A stretch of 64,000 bases of DNA from Loripinus fragilis. Its lineage: Eukaryota; Mollusca; Bivalvia; Lucinida; Lucinidae. Each line of letters begins with the position of its first letter. The first letter of the stretch is position 1. The translations under genes and the position numbers were made by a program. The stretch covers positions 86,190,279 to 86,254,278 of the forward strand of contig OZ026525.1 in the NCBI GenBank assembly GCA_964019695.1, in the 5' to 3' direction. Below the pieces are notes generated by a model that had not been told where the DNA came from, did not search any database, and saw only the letters and a list, made by a program, of their open reading frames with translations. Below, piece after piece: positions 41,916-52,790 of this stretch.

Positions 41916-42149
41916 TCTGTCAATGAGATAGAGGTGTCAGCAAGTCATTGGAGCTAGAGCGTGTCGCACCAGATATAAGTTAATCAAAGCTGAATCCTGA
42001 AGATGGATCAATGGATTCTTAGGTAACATGTGATAAAATATCGTTATCATATGATATCGTTTCACTTCTGCTGTGATATTCTTTTGAAAAGTGCCGACGT
42101 TACGTGATATGGCAACTTTATTTATGATTTTATTACTGCACGTTCCAAG

Positions 42150-42515
42150 GTGGTAATTCTTTTGTGCATCATATGTGTTATTTCTGTCTTGTGTTTGTTA
42201 TGCTTTCGCGGGCGTCTTTTTATTGATGCCTTGTTGTCCCCTGCTGGGAAAGGGCTGACCTCTTGGCCCTTGTTTGTGATGTCTAATTGTGTGTTTGTCA
42301 CTTTTCCATGTGATATCCTGCGACAGGTGTGGTACTTGATTGTATTGAATCCTGATCTTCGCCCTCTTTCTTACTATGAAACATAAATAACAAACATGAT
42401 ACACAAAGAAGCACCGCCTTGGAGCGGTCAGTAAAATACCTTTACTGGTAGGCTTAAAGTAGTTTCACTGTACCAACCTCAACCTTCGTTCAGATGTGGA
42501 TCAAGATGCAAAAAT
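42150..42515. repeat. Two F1 tail fragments, tail to tail
   Basis: 42150-42385 is plus-oriented (CTGCTGGGAAAGGGCTGACC, ending TTCGCCCTCTTTCTTACT). 42390-42515 is minus-oriented (AGAAGCACCGCCTTGGAGCG to GTTCAGATGTGGATCAAGAT). Confidence 0.75.
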
Positions 42516-42529
42516 GTTTTGTTTCTCAT

Positions 42530-42945
42530 TTTATCGGGGGCAAATCTTTGCCCAAGACTCTGTTGTCATTAAAACTAAATTGTTTACTTCGCATGGAGTC
42601 TTCTTAGGGAATGCAATGTATCATCACAGAGAAACAATCGAATAAATCAAAGTAAGTGAGAATGGTCAGGAAATACCATAATCACAAACTGCAGACAAAT
42701 CCTTTATAGTGCCTTCAAGTACCAGCTGCATTAGTTGCCTTTCTATGGACACCTAATACATACAATAATATCAAATCAACATACTTAGATGAAACAAAGT
42801 AAAAAGCTCTTAAGTCCCATTCTGCCAGAGCCAAAGAAACCTCCTAGTTTAACCACGGTAAGTACAACCAACTAAAACACCAGGTTCTAACCCACCCATG
42901 AAAGTTTTATGCCACAATCGTCATTATAAAGGCCTGACCAACTGT
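42530..42945 (-). repeat. F2 tail fragments
   Basis: The 42530-42650 part carries the F2 segment with TCGCATGGAG and AATGCAATGTATCATCA. From 42652 a second, diverged tail begins with GTAAGTGAGAATGGTCAGGA and runs to GCCTGACCAACTG. The order is rearranged relative to intact tails. Confidence 0.65.
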
Positions 42946-42977
42946 AAAGACGATATAAGAAAATGCAGCCAAAACCA

Positions 42978-44407
42978 CTATATAAAAGCCAAAGAAGCAA
43001 TAACAACACAAATAAACCTGCATACTCTCTTGTACATATAATAAGGACACATTATACTATCTGTCTGTATCAGTTGAATTTTGGAACGCCTGGAATCGAG
43101 AGATTCCCACTGGAGAAGCTTGAGAATTGATGGCAGGCTGCTGGTGTTCCTGTTTCGGTTTGTTGTGTACCAGGCAGCTGTTCTTTGATTTATCTCTAAT
43201 TTCCGAATCTGACACTTCTTGTGCTGGGTCCAAACAAACGAGCAGTATTCAAAGTTCAAGCGGACTATGCTGAAGTAGGTGTTTGCTTTTTAATCCTCAC
43301 CACAAGACCTGCGGCTGCGTCTTAAGATCCTTGGCATGCTGTTGGGCTTATTGGAGATAATTTCTATGTGTGTCTTCCAAGAAACGGTAGCCTTGAGGTT
43401 GACACCCAGGTACTTTGTTGCATCTTCAGTATTCATGATGTGTCCTATTAGCTTGTGGGAGGGGGTCTGAAGGGGGTCTGGATCTTGATACACTCAGGAC
43501 ACTGCATTTCTGAGGATGGAATTCACCACCCGACTTGGATTCCCACTCTGCTAAAGCATCAAGGTCTTGTTGTAGGACGACATAATTACGGTCCATACAT
43601 TATGCAGTCATCTGCAAACAAACATGTCTGGAGATGAGATTGTCTTGAGGTCGTTAATGACACTAATCATCTATCATCAATCATTCACACATAATATCAT
43701 CTAGAATTTTTAGTCGTGTCAGTCTCACAGCATGCCATCCCCCCTTTCCAACAATAATTAATTATACTTCGAAATACAGTTAAAATTCCAAAATTTACGT
43801 TTTGTCAATTCATTTACACATCTTTCTTGATTGTCCTTTTCATGTTATATTCTGATTATTTTGACTAAAAATTCATAGCCATTTCAGTGTGCACTCCATG
43901 TAATAGTAAATACTCTCCTAGAGGTGTTTGGAGTATATGGCACATACAGAATAAATTGCAAAAATAACAAGGGCCCCAGTACTGACACATACAGGACCCC
44001 CCCCCCCTTAAGACGGGCACGCTTTCTGAAGAACAACCCTCAACAGCCACACTGGGTTCTGCCAAAAAGGAAGTATGTGATCTACTGTTGGGTATCCCCT
44101 GATGCCATCGTGGTGTAGCCTCCCGGGTAAACTGAATTGTTGGAACTCTGTCAAAAGCCTTAGAAAATTCCAAGACAATCGTGTCTGCCTGTACGCCGCT
44201 GTCCAATGTGGAGGTTAAGTCATGCTGAAGAGTAACAAGGAGAATTCTTCCGCGTAAGGAACGTTCCTTCCGGTGTTTAGTTATACCCCAATACCTGTCA
44301 AGTTTGGTACCCTGCCTCCTATACTGACGCTGATGACACTGAGAACCACACGCCATGATGTAGGACAACAACATCTCTCTGTTTACAAAACACTTTTGTT
44401 TTTTCAC
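42978..44407 (-). pseudogene. Decayed LINE reverse transcriptase
   Basis: Minus strand, three frames. 44407-43950: ILLVTLQHDLTSTLDSGVQA then a motif-A-like VLEFSKAFDRVPT, and further on AEPSVAVEGCSSESVPVL just before the broken PQGS block, where a C-run lies at 43980. 43493-43290: EDATKYLGVNLKATVSWKTH. 43259-42978: CSFVWTQHKKCQIRKLEINQ then the NRNTSSLPSILKLLQWESL end. The FADD block is not readable. Order and motifs are LINE (CR1/jockey-like). A 5'-truncated fossil. Confidence 0.82.
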
Positions 44408-44572
44408 TCTTTAACACATCGTAAGTGTCAATATACGACATACTTATTGTATTTCAAATATTTCAACATTTTTCTTCATGACTACTAATTGCCAGAAGTG
44501 CACAGCAGTACACGCAAGCTGGAATTGCATGGATTAAAATACATGACTTAATTTTCATTCTATCGTGCATTA

Positions 44573-44624
44573 AAACCATAACGTAGTTTGAGCCTAGAAC
44601 AAACTTACAAACTACGTTATGGTC
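44573..44624. repeat. Palindrome CATAACGTAGTTTG
   Basis: CCATAACGTAGTTTG and CAAACTACGTTATGG separated by about 20 bases; an unexplained 15-bp hairpin. Confidence 0.7.
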
Positions 44625-44636
44625 CCAGAACTAACG

Positions 44637-44725
44637 GGTAGAGTGGTCGACTGTCATGCAGGAGTTCTGGGTTCGAATCTTGGCGGACCCAAGATATTTT
44701 CCCCTTGGAATTACTACATTTCTAA
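44637..44725 (+). repeat. SINE with tRNA-Asp-like head, copy 2
   Basis: GTAGAGTGGTCGACTGTCAT, GTTCTGGGTTCGAATCTTGG and GATATTTTCCCCTTGGAAT; nearly identical to 40313-40400 over about 85 bases. Confidence 0.75.
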
Positions 44726-45274
44726 CACTGTCTTATGCAGTGATTTTTTGCCTTTTTGGGATACAGCCTGTGCCTTTTGAATTTGGGCATGCTGAAGTGT
44801 TTCGCCTTAACCACGAATACATATTACATTGTGTTTGTTTGGTTTAATGGACGAACGCAGTGATACCGTGTATTGTGTCATGTACACCAATTACCTTTAA
44901 CACCCAACGGTGTGTATGTCAATGCCGTATAGTCTAGAAGCGCTGGAGATAACGCTCTTAAAACCAATATTTTGCTCATCCTAAAATTTCGGCAAAGAAA
45001 GGTCAAGGTCAGTGGGAGCTATAATTTGTTCAATGCTAATCTTTAATTCAATTAACTTCTCTTTGTATTTGTCACTGAGTTCGAAAAATCTTTAAAATAT
45101 TTGAAAATATATAAGAGAAAATATGCTTAAATAAATCTAACAGTAATTTAGTTTCATACTTAACACAAATGAATGGTCCCTATCGAGAGACTGTTCGTAT
45201 GATGGTCGTGCAAAACTATATTTTGGGGCGCGTTCTTCCCGTTACGTTGCGTTAGTGCAATCTCGAAGCAATAC

Positions 45275-45540
45275 AATACAAATCGCTTTATTTTCACTCA
45301 GGTCATAACATGACATATGAGGAAATATACAAAGAATATTCAGGGCGGTAGTCAGTTAAGAGATAAAGCAAGAAGTATGAGATTGCACAGAGTAAGAGGC
45401 AAAGTATTGTATAGCCTATAACTGTTCCCCCATGTCTATCTATCTATCTTCCTATACTCAGGCGATCATATATGATCAATTTCTGAGGTGAGTGTTGTTG
45501 TGTTTGGAATTTTGAAAAAAAAAGCTTCTGGCTGAGTCAT
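45275..45540 (-). repeat. 3' UTR of the LINE at 45541
   Basis: Ends (minus strand) in AAATAAAGCGATTTGTATTG. A TCTATCTATCTATCTT run and AGGCGATCATATATGATCAA recur next to the related LINE at 59380-59440, which shows they belong to the element. Confidence 0.6.
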
Positions 45541-46947
45541 CTAAATGAGTGCCCTGAACTCCTCTGTGGTCTCAGCTGCGACCACAGATGGAGCCAGACT
45601 ATTCCAATGAGGAATAGTCCTTGGGAAAAAAGAATACTTCAGGGCATCACTATAAGTCTGGGGCCTGCAGTACTGTGAGTTGTATGATGACCTGGTAGAT
45701 CTTGTACTCTGAGACGGGGTCAAGTACTTGTCTTTATCAATAGACATAGTCCCACAATGAATCTTGTGGAAGAAAAGCAGAGAGGACCGATCCCTCCGGG
45801 CCTCTAGAGTTGGCCATTGCAGCTCATCGAGCATTTCTCCAACACTACTAGTGTTGCGCCACCTCCTGCAGGTCCAGCGGGCTGCCGCCTCTGTACCTTC
45901 TCCACTTGTTGAATCTGAGTTTTACAATAAGGGCTCCAAATGGGGGCTGCATACTCCAATTTAGGGCGTACCAAAGTTTTGTATGCAACCTCCTTAGTAC
46001 TCCCAGGTGCGAAAGCCAAGTTCCTTCGAAGGAAACCTAAAGTCTTAGTTGCTTTAGACGAGATATCAGAGATATGTTGACCCCAATCCATGTTCTCTGT
46101 GATTGTTATACCAAGATATTTCGCGGACTGAACGTTTTCCAAAGTTTGCTGATGCAGAGTGTAGTCATGAATGATTTGTTTGTGTGAGTAATGCCGAGTC
46201 ACTCTTATAGAGTGACATTTGGCAACTTTGAACTTCATTTGCCAATCGGCCTCCCAGAGCCCAAGACTGTCAAGATCTTCCTGCAAAATGAGACAGTCTT
46301 ACAATGAATGAATGTTCCTATACAGGACACAATCGTGCGCGAACTGAAGACTTGATATTATCCGGTAAATCATTAATGAAAATTAGGAAAAGGATCGGTC
46401 CTAAGACCGACCCCTGGGGTACACCGGATAAAACTGGGACTGGATCTGAGGCTTGACCGTCTAAATCTACTTGTTGACTGCGCCCAGAGAGCCATGAGCT
46501 GATCCACTTGTGGGTGGATCCAGGTATCCCATAGTTATCGAGTTTGTGTAATAGCCTCCTGTGTGGGACCTTGTCGAATGCATTTGCGAAATCCATGATG
46601 ATCAAATCTGTCTGCTTGTGCCCCCGATTCATCGCACCATCCAGGTTGCTGATGATATCGTGCACAAACTGAACCAACAGGGTTTCACAAGACCGCCGAC
46701 TTCGGAACCCATGCTGACAGTCAGCAAGTATGCTATCTAAGGCTAAGTGCTTGTTGATGTTGCTCACCAATATATGCTCTAGGGTTTTGCAACAGATGCA
46801 GGTTAGCGACACCGGTCTGTAGTTTGCAGCATCGTATTTTTCTCCTTTCTTAAAGACCGGGGATACATTTGCGTGTCGCCATGTTATGGTGATGTCCAGT
46901 ATATCAGGTTGATATACTTCGGCATAAACTCTTCCATGGGGTATCAA
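45541..46947 (-). pseudogene. LINE (non-LTR) reverse transcriptase with lost FADD motif
   Basis: 46947-46318 is an open frame of 209 codons: NYRPVSLT (about 42-49), HGFRSRRSCETLL (79-91), the motif-A block IMDFANAFDKVPH, and GVPQGSVLGPILF. It ends where motif C should follow: the sequence passes from SSVR to the DDCVLYR region with a deletion of about eight bases, which removes the FAD part and shifts the frame. 46286-45804 continues with KCHSIRVTRH, SAKYLGITITENMDWGQHI and KTLVRPKLEYAAPIWSPY. 45834-45541, shifted again, gives ARRDRSSLLFFHKI and the terminal VVAAETTEEFRALI. The endonuclease domain is missing. Confidence 0.92.
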
Positions 46948-47022
46948 CTCAGAATAAGATTTTACATCTAGCTGAAAAATGAGTAAACAAAACAGTATGT
47001 TGGGAGCAGAAAAGACAGAATA

Positions 47023-47230
47023 TTAAAATAAATAAACATGTACATGTTCAGCAACAGAAACCTGAAGGCGAGCTATCAATTTTGGCATTCTTTGAATTGG
47101 GGCCGAAAGTACTGATTCTATAAAAACCGTAGAATCACTTTTGTACAGAACAGTGTAGATCCCTCCAGCTGGATGTATCATTACTGCCTTCTGGCAGGGG
47201 TCCACACGGTTCTGGAATCCCCGTTAGATG
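47023..47230 (-). other. Unassigned open frame
   Basis: About 68 open codons: GFQNRVDPCQKAVMIHPAGG then IYTVLYKSDSTVFIESVLSA and the end RLQVSVAEHVHVYLF. The composition looks protein-like and not random, but I recognise no domain, and no splice sites are obvious. It could be a transposon fragment. Confidence 0.3.
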
Positions 47231-47505
47231 TTATTCTGACACCCATCATCACGCTTGGGTGAGATAAAGTTTATTTGATTTTGATTTGATGGGCTATAGG
47301 AGGCGTGGTTTGTCTGAGCAATTCTAACTAGCCAGTCACTCGGATTTACCTTGCGTACCAGGTGTCAATTATAATCTTTAAGGACAGCCTTTTGCACACT
47401 GTAACCAACTGGACATTAGGTGTCGTGACACAATTGCTACAGCTGATTGATGCATAACATAGAATAGATACATGTGTATGTGTCATTAACCAGTAACATG
47501 CGGAT

Positions 47506-48060
47506 TTATTTTCTTCTAAAGGTAGGAAATTTTCTAACTTTTAGTACTAGCGTTCCAGCGTCTTCTGCATGAAACCCATCGGCCTTGCTTCTGCGGAGGG
47601 GAGCAGAACCGAAGGGTCTCAAGCAGATCCCAGGGAAACTAAGTAGGGCATACGACCTTCTGCATTTGTTGAGCTCCAGGCATGCCGTCATCTGACATAC
47701 ATTTTCCCGTTTTGGAAAAAGGTAGGAGACCTCGGTGGTAAACAGATTGGAGCCAGACCAGGCCCGACTATGTCGGCCTGGCCTGATCCGGGTCCAGGCT
47801 GTTCACAAAAGATTATCGGCATGCGGCATCAGCAGAAAAAGAAATTAAAGCACATTTGTGATAGATTTATATATTCGTAGGTCGGTATAGTAACATGGCC
47901 ATTTTCGTGTACAATCGGGTCCCAACCAGACTGCTCTTTTAAGAGGAATCGGATCAGGGCCCACACTGATTACCGATTTTGGATTCTTATGTAGTGTTGA
48001 CAGATACGAGGTCATGTGTATGGACATGTGTCGCAGGACTTTAGTTAGGGTTCGTAACGA
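47506..48060. other. GC-richer stretch with inverted repeats
   Basis: The palindromes GGCCTGGCCTGATCC (47776) and AATCGGGTCCCAACC...GGATCAGGGCCC (47914-47970) resemble MITE family H cores. No gene is supported. Confidence 0.45.
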
Positions 48061-48067
48061 AAATTTA

Positions 48068-48185
48068 ATTTCTTATTTCTCAATCAAAACATATGTTGTC
48101 GGTACTCAAAAGAACCGTCTCAATGAGACGGTTCCTCTGAGCACCCAAGACATCTGTTAAAATTGATGGGTAGGAAAATATTTAC
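48068..48185. mobile_element. MITE family C copy
   Basis: AAAGAACCGTCTCAATGAGA with its inverted partner, between TTATTTCTCAATCAAAACAT and GATGGGTAGGAAAATATTT. Confidence 0.78.
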
Positions 48186-48339
48186 AATTTTACGTTGAAA
48201 TTTTTTGTTTATCTAAACCTGTGGTCGGGCTAATTTGGGAAGACTCTTTTTCACGGAACACTAGACAGACATGTATCTTAAAATACGTAAAATATGTATA
48301 TTGCAGCTCATTGCCGACCATGATAACACGTGAGCGGCG

Positions 48340-48806
48340 TGACCCGGGGAAGGGGTACTCTAATATTTTCATAAAGACGTAGGCTCGGGCCTTTTTTGGG
48401 GTTCCAAATTTCGAATTTCAATATTTTGGGTTTTTTTTTTTTTCATAAAAATGATTTTTTGTGGGGGGGGGGGGGGGGGGGGGTATGAAGATTTGTGGAT
48501 ATTTTTTGCGGTCATCACAAAATTGGACTATATTTAGTGGTCATTGCTATGCATTTTAGGGTATTTTCTTAAGGTCAAGGTACAGAATGGGGATATTAAT
48601 TGGGGTTACTAAAATTTCAAATATTTTTTGGGGTGTTTGAAATGCCTGATGTTTTTTTTTTGTTTGTTTTTTTTGTTTGTTTGTTTTTTTTGTTTTTTTT
48701 TGGGGGGGGGTGGGGGGGGGTGGGGAGGGGGGTGAACGGTAGATGCATAGCCCGAGCCTACATATAAAGAAAAAATGAGAGTACCCCCCCCCCCCCCCCT
48801 GGGTGC
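48340..48806. mobile_element. MITE family K, copy 2
   Basis: GGGGTACTCTAATATTTTCA and ACGTAGGCTCGG at the left, CCGAGCCTACATA and GAGAGTACCCCCC at the right, as in 29660-30031. It has gained long G, T and C runs (48460-48482, 48653-48730, 48784-48799). Confidence 0.82.
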
Positions 48807-48889
48807 CACGCCATTTAAGTTTGTTTCTTTCTTTTCTTTCTGTATATACTGGCTCGCTCAATTCTGAACATTATGCCAGGGAGTGCGAA

Positions 48890-49235
48890 TTTTGAAATTT
48901 TGAGGGAAAAAAAACTTTTAGCTGTGTTTTTGACTATGATGCGGAGTGCCCTAAACTCATCTGTGGTCTGAGTATTGGCCACAGCAGGAGACAGACTATC
49001 CCAATGTGGAATAGCTCGAGGGGATATGGGTGGAATTCTTCAGGGCATCACTGTATGTCTGGTATCTACAATATTGAGCAATATGTGCTGACCTGGTAAT
49101 TTTCGAACTGTGAGTAGGGGTCATATACTTGTAGTTTTAGTGGGTCAAGAGTACTAAGGAAGTTGCATACAAAACTTTGGTTCGGCCTTAACTAGAGTAT
49201 GCAGCATCTATTTGGAGCCCTTACTCAAAACTTCA
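48890..49235. pseudogene. LINE RT C-terminal fragments, inverted join
   Basis: 48890-49140 matches, on the minus strand, the last ~80 codons of the LINE at 45541 (AGTGCCCTAAACTCATCTGT, GCATCACTGTATGTCTGG). 49144-49235 matches, on the plus strand, its VAYKTLVRP and LEYAASIWSPYSK region with one stop. The two pieces meet head to head, so this copy carries an inversion. Confidence 0.75.
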
Positions 49236-49259
49236 GCTGTCTCTTCCTCGAACGACGAG

Positions 49260-49500
49260 ATGAATGCGAAACTAGAAAATACACTATGAACTGCACAACA
49301 AAACAAGCACCAAACCAAAAACAACAACAGTAGGAGCAACAATAAACACTAAATCAACAACAACAGAGCCACCACCTTAGAACGGACAGCAGCAGAAGCC
49401 ACCGTACGGTCTTAAATTAATTTTACTGGCAAAAGCATCACCATAGATTCCGCTGTTGTCAAAACACAAAAGTTGATTAGCTCGTGTGGAGCTTTTTAAC
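49260..49500 (-). repeat. F2 tail, diverged fragment
   Basis: AACAACAACAGAGCCACCAC, CTTAGAACGGACAGCAGC and AGATTCCGCTGTTGTC follow the F2 tail order on the minus strand. Confidence 0.7.
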
Positions 49501-49510
49501 TTACACAATG

Positions 49511-49749
49511 TGAGCCAGTGCATGAGATTTCCAACAATGTGGTATGTGCGGCCAGCAAAGCCTCAGATCAGCCTGTGCATACGCACAGTCTGATCAGAGC
49601 CTTTGCTAGTCGCTTGAGTATTCTATGATTGTTAATCTATTGACTGAACACCATTTGCAGTTTCTAAGCTTAAAAGATGGCTGCAGAGGCTCGTCCGAGT
49701 CTACACATGTCAAAATGTCACATTGTTGGAAATCTCATGCACTGGCTCA
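49511..49749. mobile_element. MITE family A, copy 4
   Basis: TGAGCCAGTGCATGAGATTT at the left, inverted as AATCTCATGCACTGGCTCA at the right; the best-preserved ends of the four copies. Confidence 0.9.
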
Positions 49750-49899
49750 TGTATCATCACAGGGACCTCGGTTATCTCAGTGACAGGTCTCAGCAGATTA
49801 GACTGTGGCCACATACCAGCTCATGGGAAACCCTTTTTAAAGGTCTCTTATTCATTCTTTTATAAATGGCATATTTTATTTTGTTGTTGAAAGTATTTT

Positions 49900-50330
49900 A
49901 TACAACTCTGCAGATCTCTCTTTTATACATAAAGACCTTTTACATCATAAATCAGTTTAAGAACAAGAGAGTCACGTTCTTTTATCATGGTTTGATCAAA
50001 ATTTAATGAAAGCAAACCCTGACAAATTCCATGCCATTTGTATTGGTAAGAAAACTCATGACAATATCGATTCTTTTCAAATTGGCCAAACAAATATCAA
50101 ATATAATGACAATGTTACCTTGTTAGGCATTAACACTGACTATATGCTTAAATTTGATGCCCATGTTTCTGAAATTTGAAAGCTTTTAAACAGTTAGTAT
50201 TTTAATACGTTTGGTTGGATTTTAAACAAAGCAAGGAAAACTTGTAATTTATTTATAACTCTTTTATAGCTTCAAATTTTAGCTACTGTCCCCTTGTATG
50301 ACATTTTTGTAGTGTATCAAGCACGAAAAA
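49900..50330 (+). pseudogene. LINE RT (second type), 5' part, split by an F2 tail
   Basis: With frameshifts: SLLYIKTF near motif C, then WFDQNLMKANPDKFHAICIG, KKTHDNIDSFQIG, NVTLLGINTDYMLKFDAHVS, and YNSFIASNFSYCPLVWHFC. The order fits the palm-to-thumb region of a CR1/jockey-like RT. It is cut at 50330 and continues at 50946. Confidence 0.85.
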
Positions 50331-50334
50331 AAAG

Positions 50335-50945
50335 TAAGTGAGTATGATCAGGAAATACCACGATCACAAATCGCAGACAACCCTGTGGCACCGCGAGGAA
50401 GAGCCGCTCAACCATCACGAGACACCAGGAAGACAAATTAAGCAAAGCAACCAGCTCTCTCCTCTCCATCAAGATGATTGCAATACTAGAATGGACAAAA
50501 TGTAACGCACAACAAAACATAGAACAATTACAGACTCCCACAATGGGAGTAACAATAAACAAAAAGTCAACAACAACAGAACCACCGCCTTGGAACGGAC
50601 AGCAGCCTAAGCCACCGGGGGGGGGGGCTTAAATGCATTTTACTGGTACCAAATCTTCGCCCTAGATTCTGCTGTTGTTGAAGTACAAGAAATGTTCAGC
50701 TCGCATGGAGGCCTACTAACTAATGCAATGTATCATCATGGAGAAACACTCTAATCCAATTTACACACCATGATGAAACAAAGAAAAGGGCTCATGACTC
50801 ACAGATAGTCAGAGCTAAAGAAAACCTCAAGTTGAGCCACGGTGGGTCCAGATACAGATAAGCATCAGGCACCAACCCACCGATTAAAGCTCCACGCTAG
50901 AGCCGTCATAGAGTCTGAGGCCTGACCCACCGTGGTGGGTCAAAC
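50335..50945 (-). mobile_element. F2 Penelope-like tail inserted into a LINE
   Basis: On the minus strand it begins at GGTGGGTCAGGCCTCAGACT (the last codons of the F2 RT), then GGTGCCTGATGCTT, and ends TTTCCTGATCATACTCACTT. The whole 3' UTR of about 600 bases is present, without the upstream RT. The host LINE reads continuously across it: SSVSS(T)K then KLEKVQER. Confidence 0.87.
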
Positions 50946-51395
50946 TCGAAAAAGTCCAAGAGAGAAGAGGGGATTGAGATTCATAAGTATTGATTATACA
51001 TTTTGTCTCATTGGCCTGCTCAAATAAACGAATACACAGCCTCTTCATGTACGTAGGCTAAAGCAAATGGTTTTCAAAAGTATAAACAAGTTGTCGCCCG
51101 AATATATAAATGACCTTGTAGAAATTTAAACCTCAACTTATAATTTCAGGGCCGAGAGACAGGCAGAAGTCCCAAGGGTAAATATAACCAGGTATGGGGA
51201 GAGGTCCTTCAGTCAGAGGAGGTCCCGCCATGTATGAAACAGCCCTCCAAATGAGCTGCAGGTTTCAGAATCATACCCCCAGTTCGGTAGGCTGGTCCGC
51301 AGTTGGGACAGCCAATATGTGGATGTTCTCTATGTTCAGACTGATTGCGGGAATTTAGTTCTTTTTCTGTTCAGTTTTGCTTACTTTTAGTTCAT
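50946..51395 (+). pseudogene. LINE RT (second type), 3' part
   Basis: KLEKVQERRGLRFI, then MVFKSINKLSPEYINDLVEI, a stop, YNFRAERQAEVPRVNITRYG, and NSPPNELQVSESYPQFGRLV. This is the usual LINE C-terminus (LP-YI-DL, RRS--RV-NSLP). It joins the fragment ending at 50330. Confidence 0.85.
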
Positions 51396-51399
51396 CTGT

Positions 51400-51740
51400 T
51401 ATTCTTATTTCGCTTAGGTAAGCCATTTGTCTTGGCTTTTTTCGCTTTTCGCATAAGGTTTACAGCCACATACCTCGATCAGCAGACATGCATATGATCT
51501 AGATGCACCTTGATATCCTTGAGATAATCTTAAGGATGCCATATAGTGCAGTATATTGTTTACTTTGATTTTTAAATTTTATTTTAATTTCAAGCCTAGT
51601 CTATAACACATATCTTTTTTAAATTTTATGTATACACAAGTCCTTCCCATGCTTAAAGTCTTAATCAATGTTATATGAATAAATGTAAGGGTTTTCCATA
51701 TATCTAAACTCTTTAAATTAACGTTGTGTATATACTGTTT
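51400..51740. other. No feature recognised
   Basis: AT-rich DNA between the LINE 3' end and the F1 copy at 51745. It may include the LINE's 3' UTR. Confidence 0.4.
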
Positions 51741-51859
51741 ATAATGACTTTGAAATTGTCAATTTCCCATTTAAGATGGTGATGTTCCTCGCTCTACGTC
51801 CTATGGAGTTTATATCTATCAAATCATCTGATTTGCTAAAGCATCTAGCCATAAAAAAT

Positions 51860-52235
51860 AGTAAGTGAGTATGATCAGGAAATACCACGATCACAAACTG
51901 CAGACAACCCCGTGGCACCGCGAGGAAGAGCTGCTCAACCATCATGAGACACCAGGAAGACAAATTAAGCAAAGCAATCAGCTCTCTCTTCCCCATCAAG
52001 ATGATTGCAATACTAGAATGGACATAAAGTAACGTACAACAAAACATAGAACAATTACAGACTCCCACAATGGGAGTAACAATAAACAAAAAATCAACAA
52101 CAACAGAACCACCGCCTTAGAACGGACAGCAGCCTAAGCCACCGGGGGGCTTAAATGCATTTTACTGGTACCAAATCTTCGCCCTAGATTCTGCTGTTGT
52201 TGAAGTACAAGAAATGTTCAGCTCGCATGGAGGCG
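51860..52235 (-). mobile_element. F2 tail, 5'-truncated, nested in F1
   Basis: Begins at the left with GTAAGTGAGTATGATCAGGA (the F2 3' end, minus) and stops at GCTCGCATGGAGG. It is almost identical to 50335-50945 over the shared length. Confidence 0.87.
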
Positions 52236-52377
52236 AATGCTGACTTCAACACTCGCAATAAATTGTTAACTCAGAAACTTCTTAAACAAGGCCATCAGTA
52301 TCATAAACTTCGCAAAACCTTTTCATAATTTTATCGTTGATACTATGATTTCATATCTAAATTCCATGTTGGACTGT

Positions 52378-52553
52378 CTTTGTGTCCAATCTAGTTTTGC
52401 ATTCATCTTGAAGAGGAAGAGAAAGCTGGTTGCTTTGCTATTATTGTCTTACAGATGTATTGTTACTTTAAATGTTCTGTGACTCTCCTCATGGTGCCAA
52501 GGGTTGGTCTGCAGTGTGTGATTGTGGTATTTCCTGATCATACGCACTTACCT
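52378..52553 (+). mobile_element. F2 3' end, short insertion nested in F1
   Basis: From CTTTGTGTCCAATCTAG to GTATTTCCTGATCATACGCA. The F1 reading resumes at once with AAATCTCTCTTGTGCCATGG. Confidence 0.82.
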
Positions 52554-52790
52554 TTTAAATCTCTCTTGTGCCATGGACTTTCGGAACCTGAGTTCTATGG
52601 TGACTTAGTGTATAAGTTGAAGAAGATTGTTGGGTCTAATTATTTTTCAGCCCAGTTTATTAAAATAAGTTCTCATTATAAAAAGATTGGCTATAACATT
52701 AATGTATTGCAGCAAACGGCATGCTTGGTGGTCAACCCATTCACGATTGGCAACTTTGCTTTCCTCTTTAATTGCCGCTGTCAGGTCTGA

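Larger units (their letters stand above)
51745..52790 (+). pseudogene. F1 Penelope-like RT copy B, interrupted twice by F2 tails
   Basis: 51745-51853 encodes the thumb region (FEIVNFPF, then DVPRSTSYGVYI with shifts). A minus-strand F2 tail follows (51860-52235). 52236-52377 continues with FNTRNKLLTQKLLKQGHQYH. A plus-strand F2 end follows (52378-52553). 52554-52790 closes with GLSEPEFYGDLVYKLKKIVG and QQTACLVVNPFTIGNFAFLF. A small deletion changes the usual GQTSDSMM end. The catalytic domain is missing. Confidence 0.88.
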
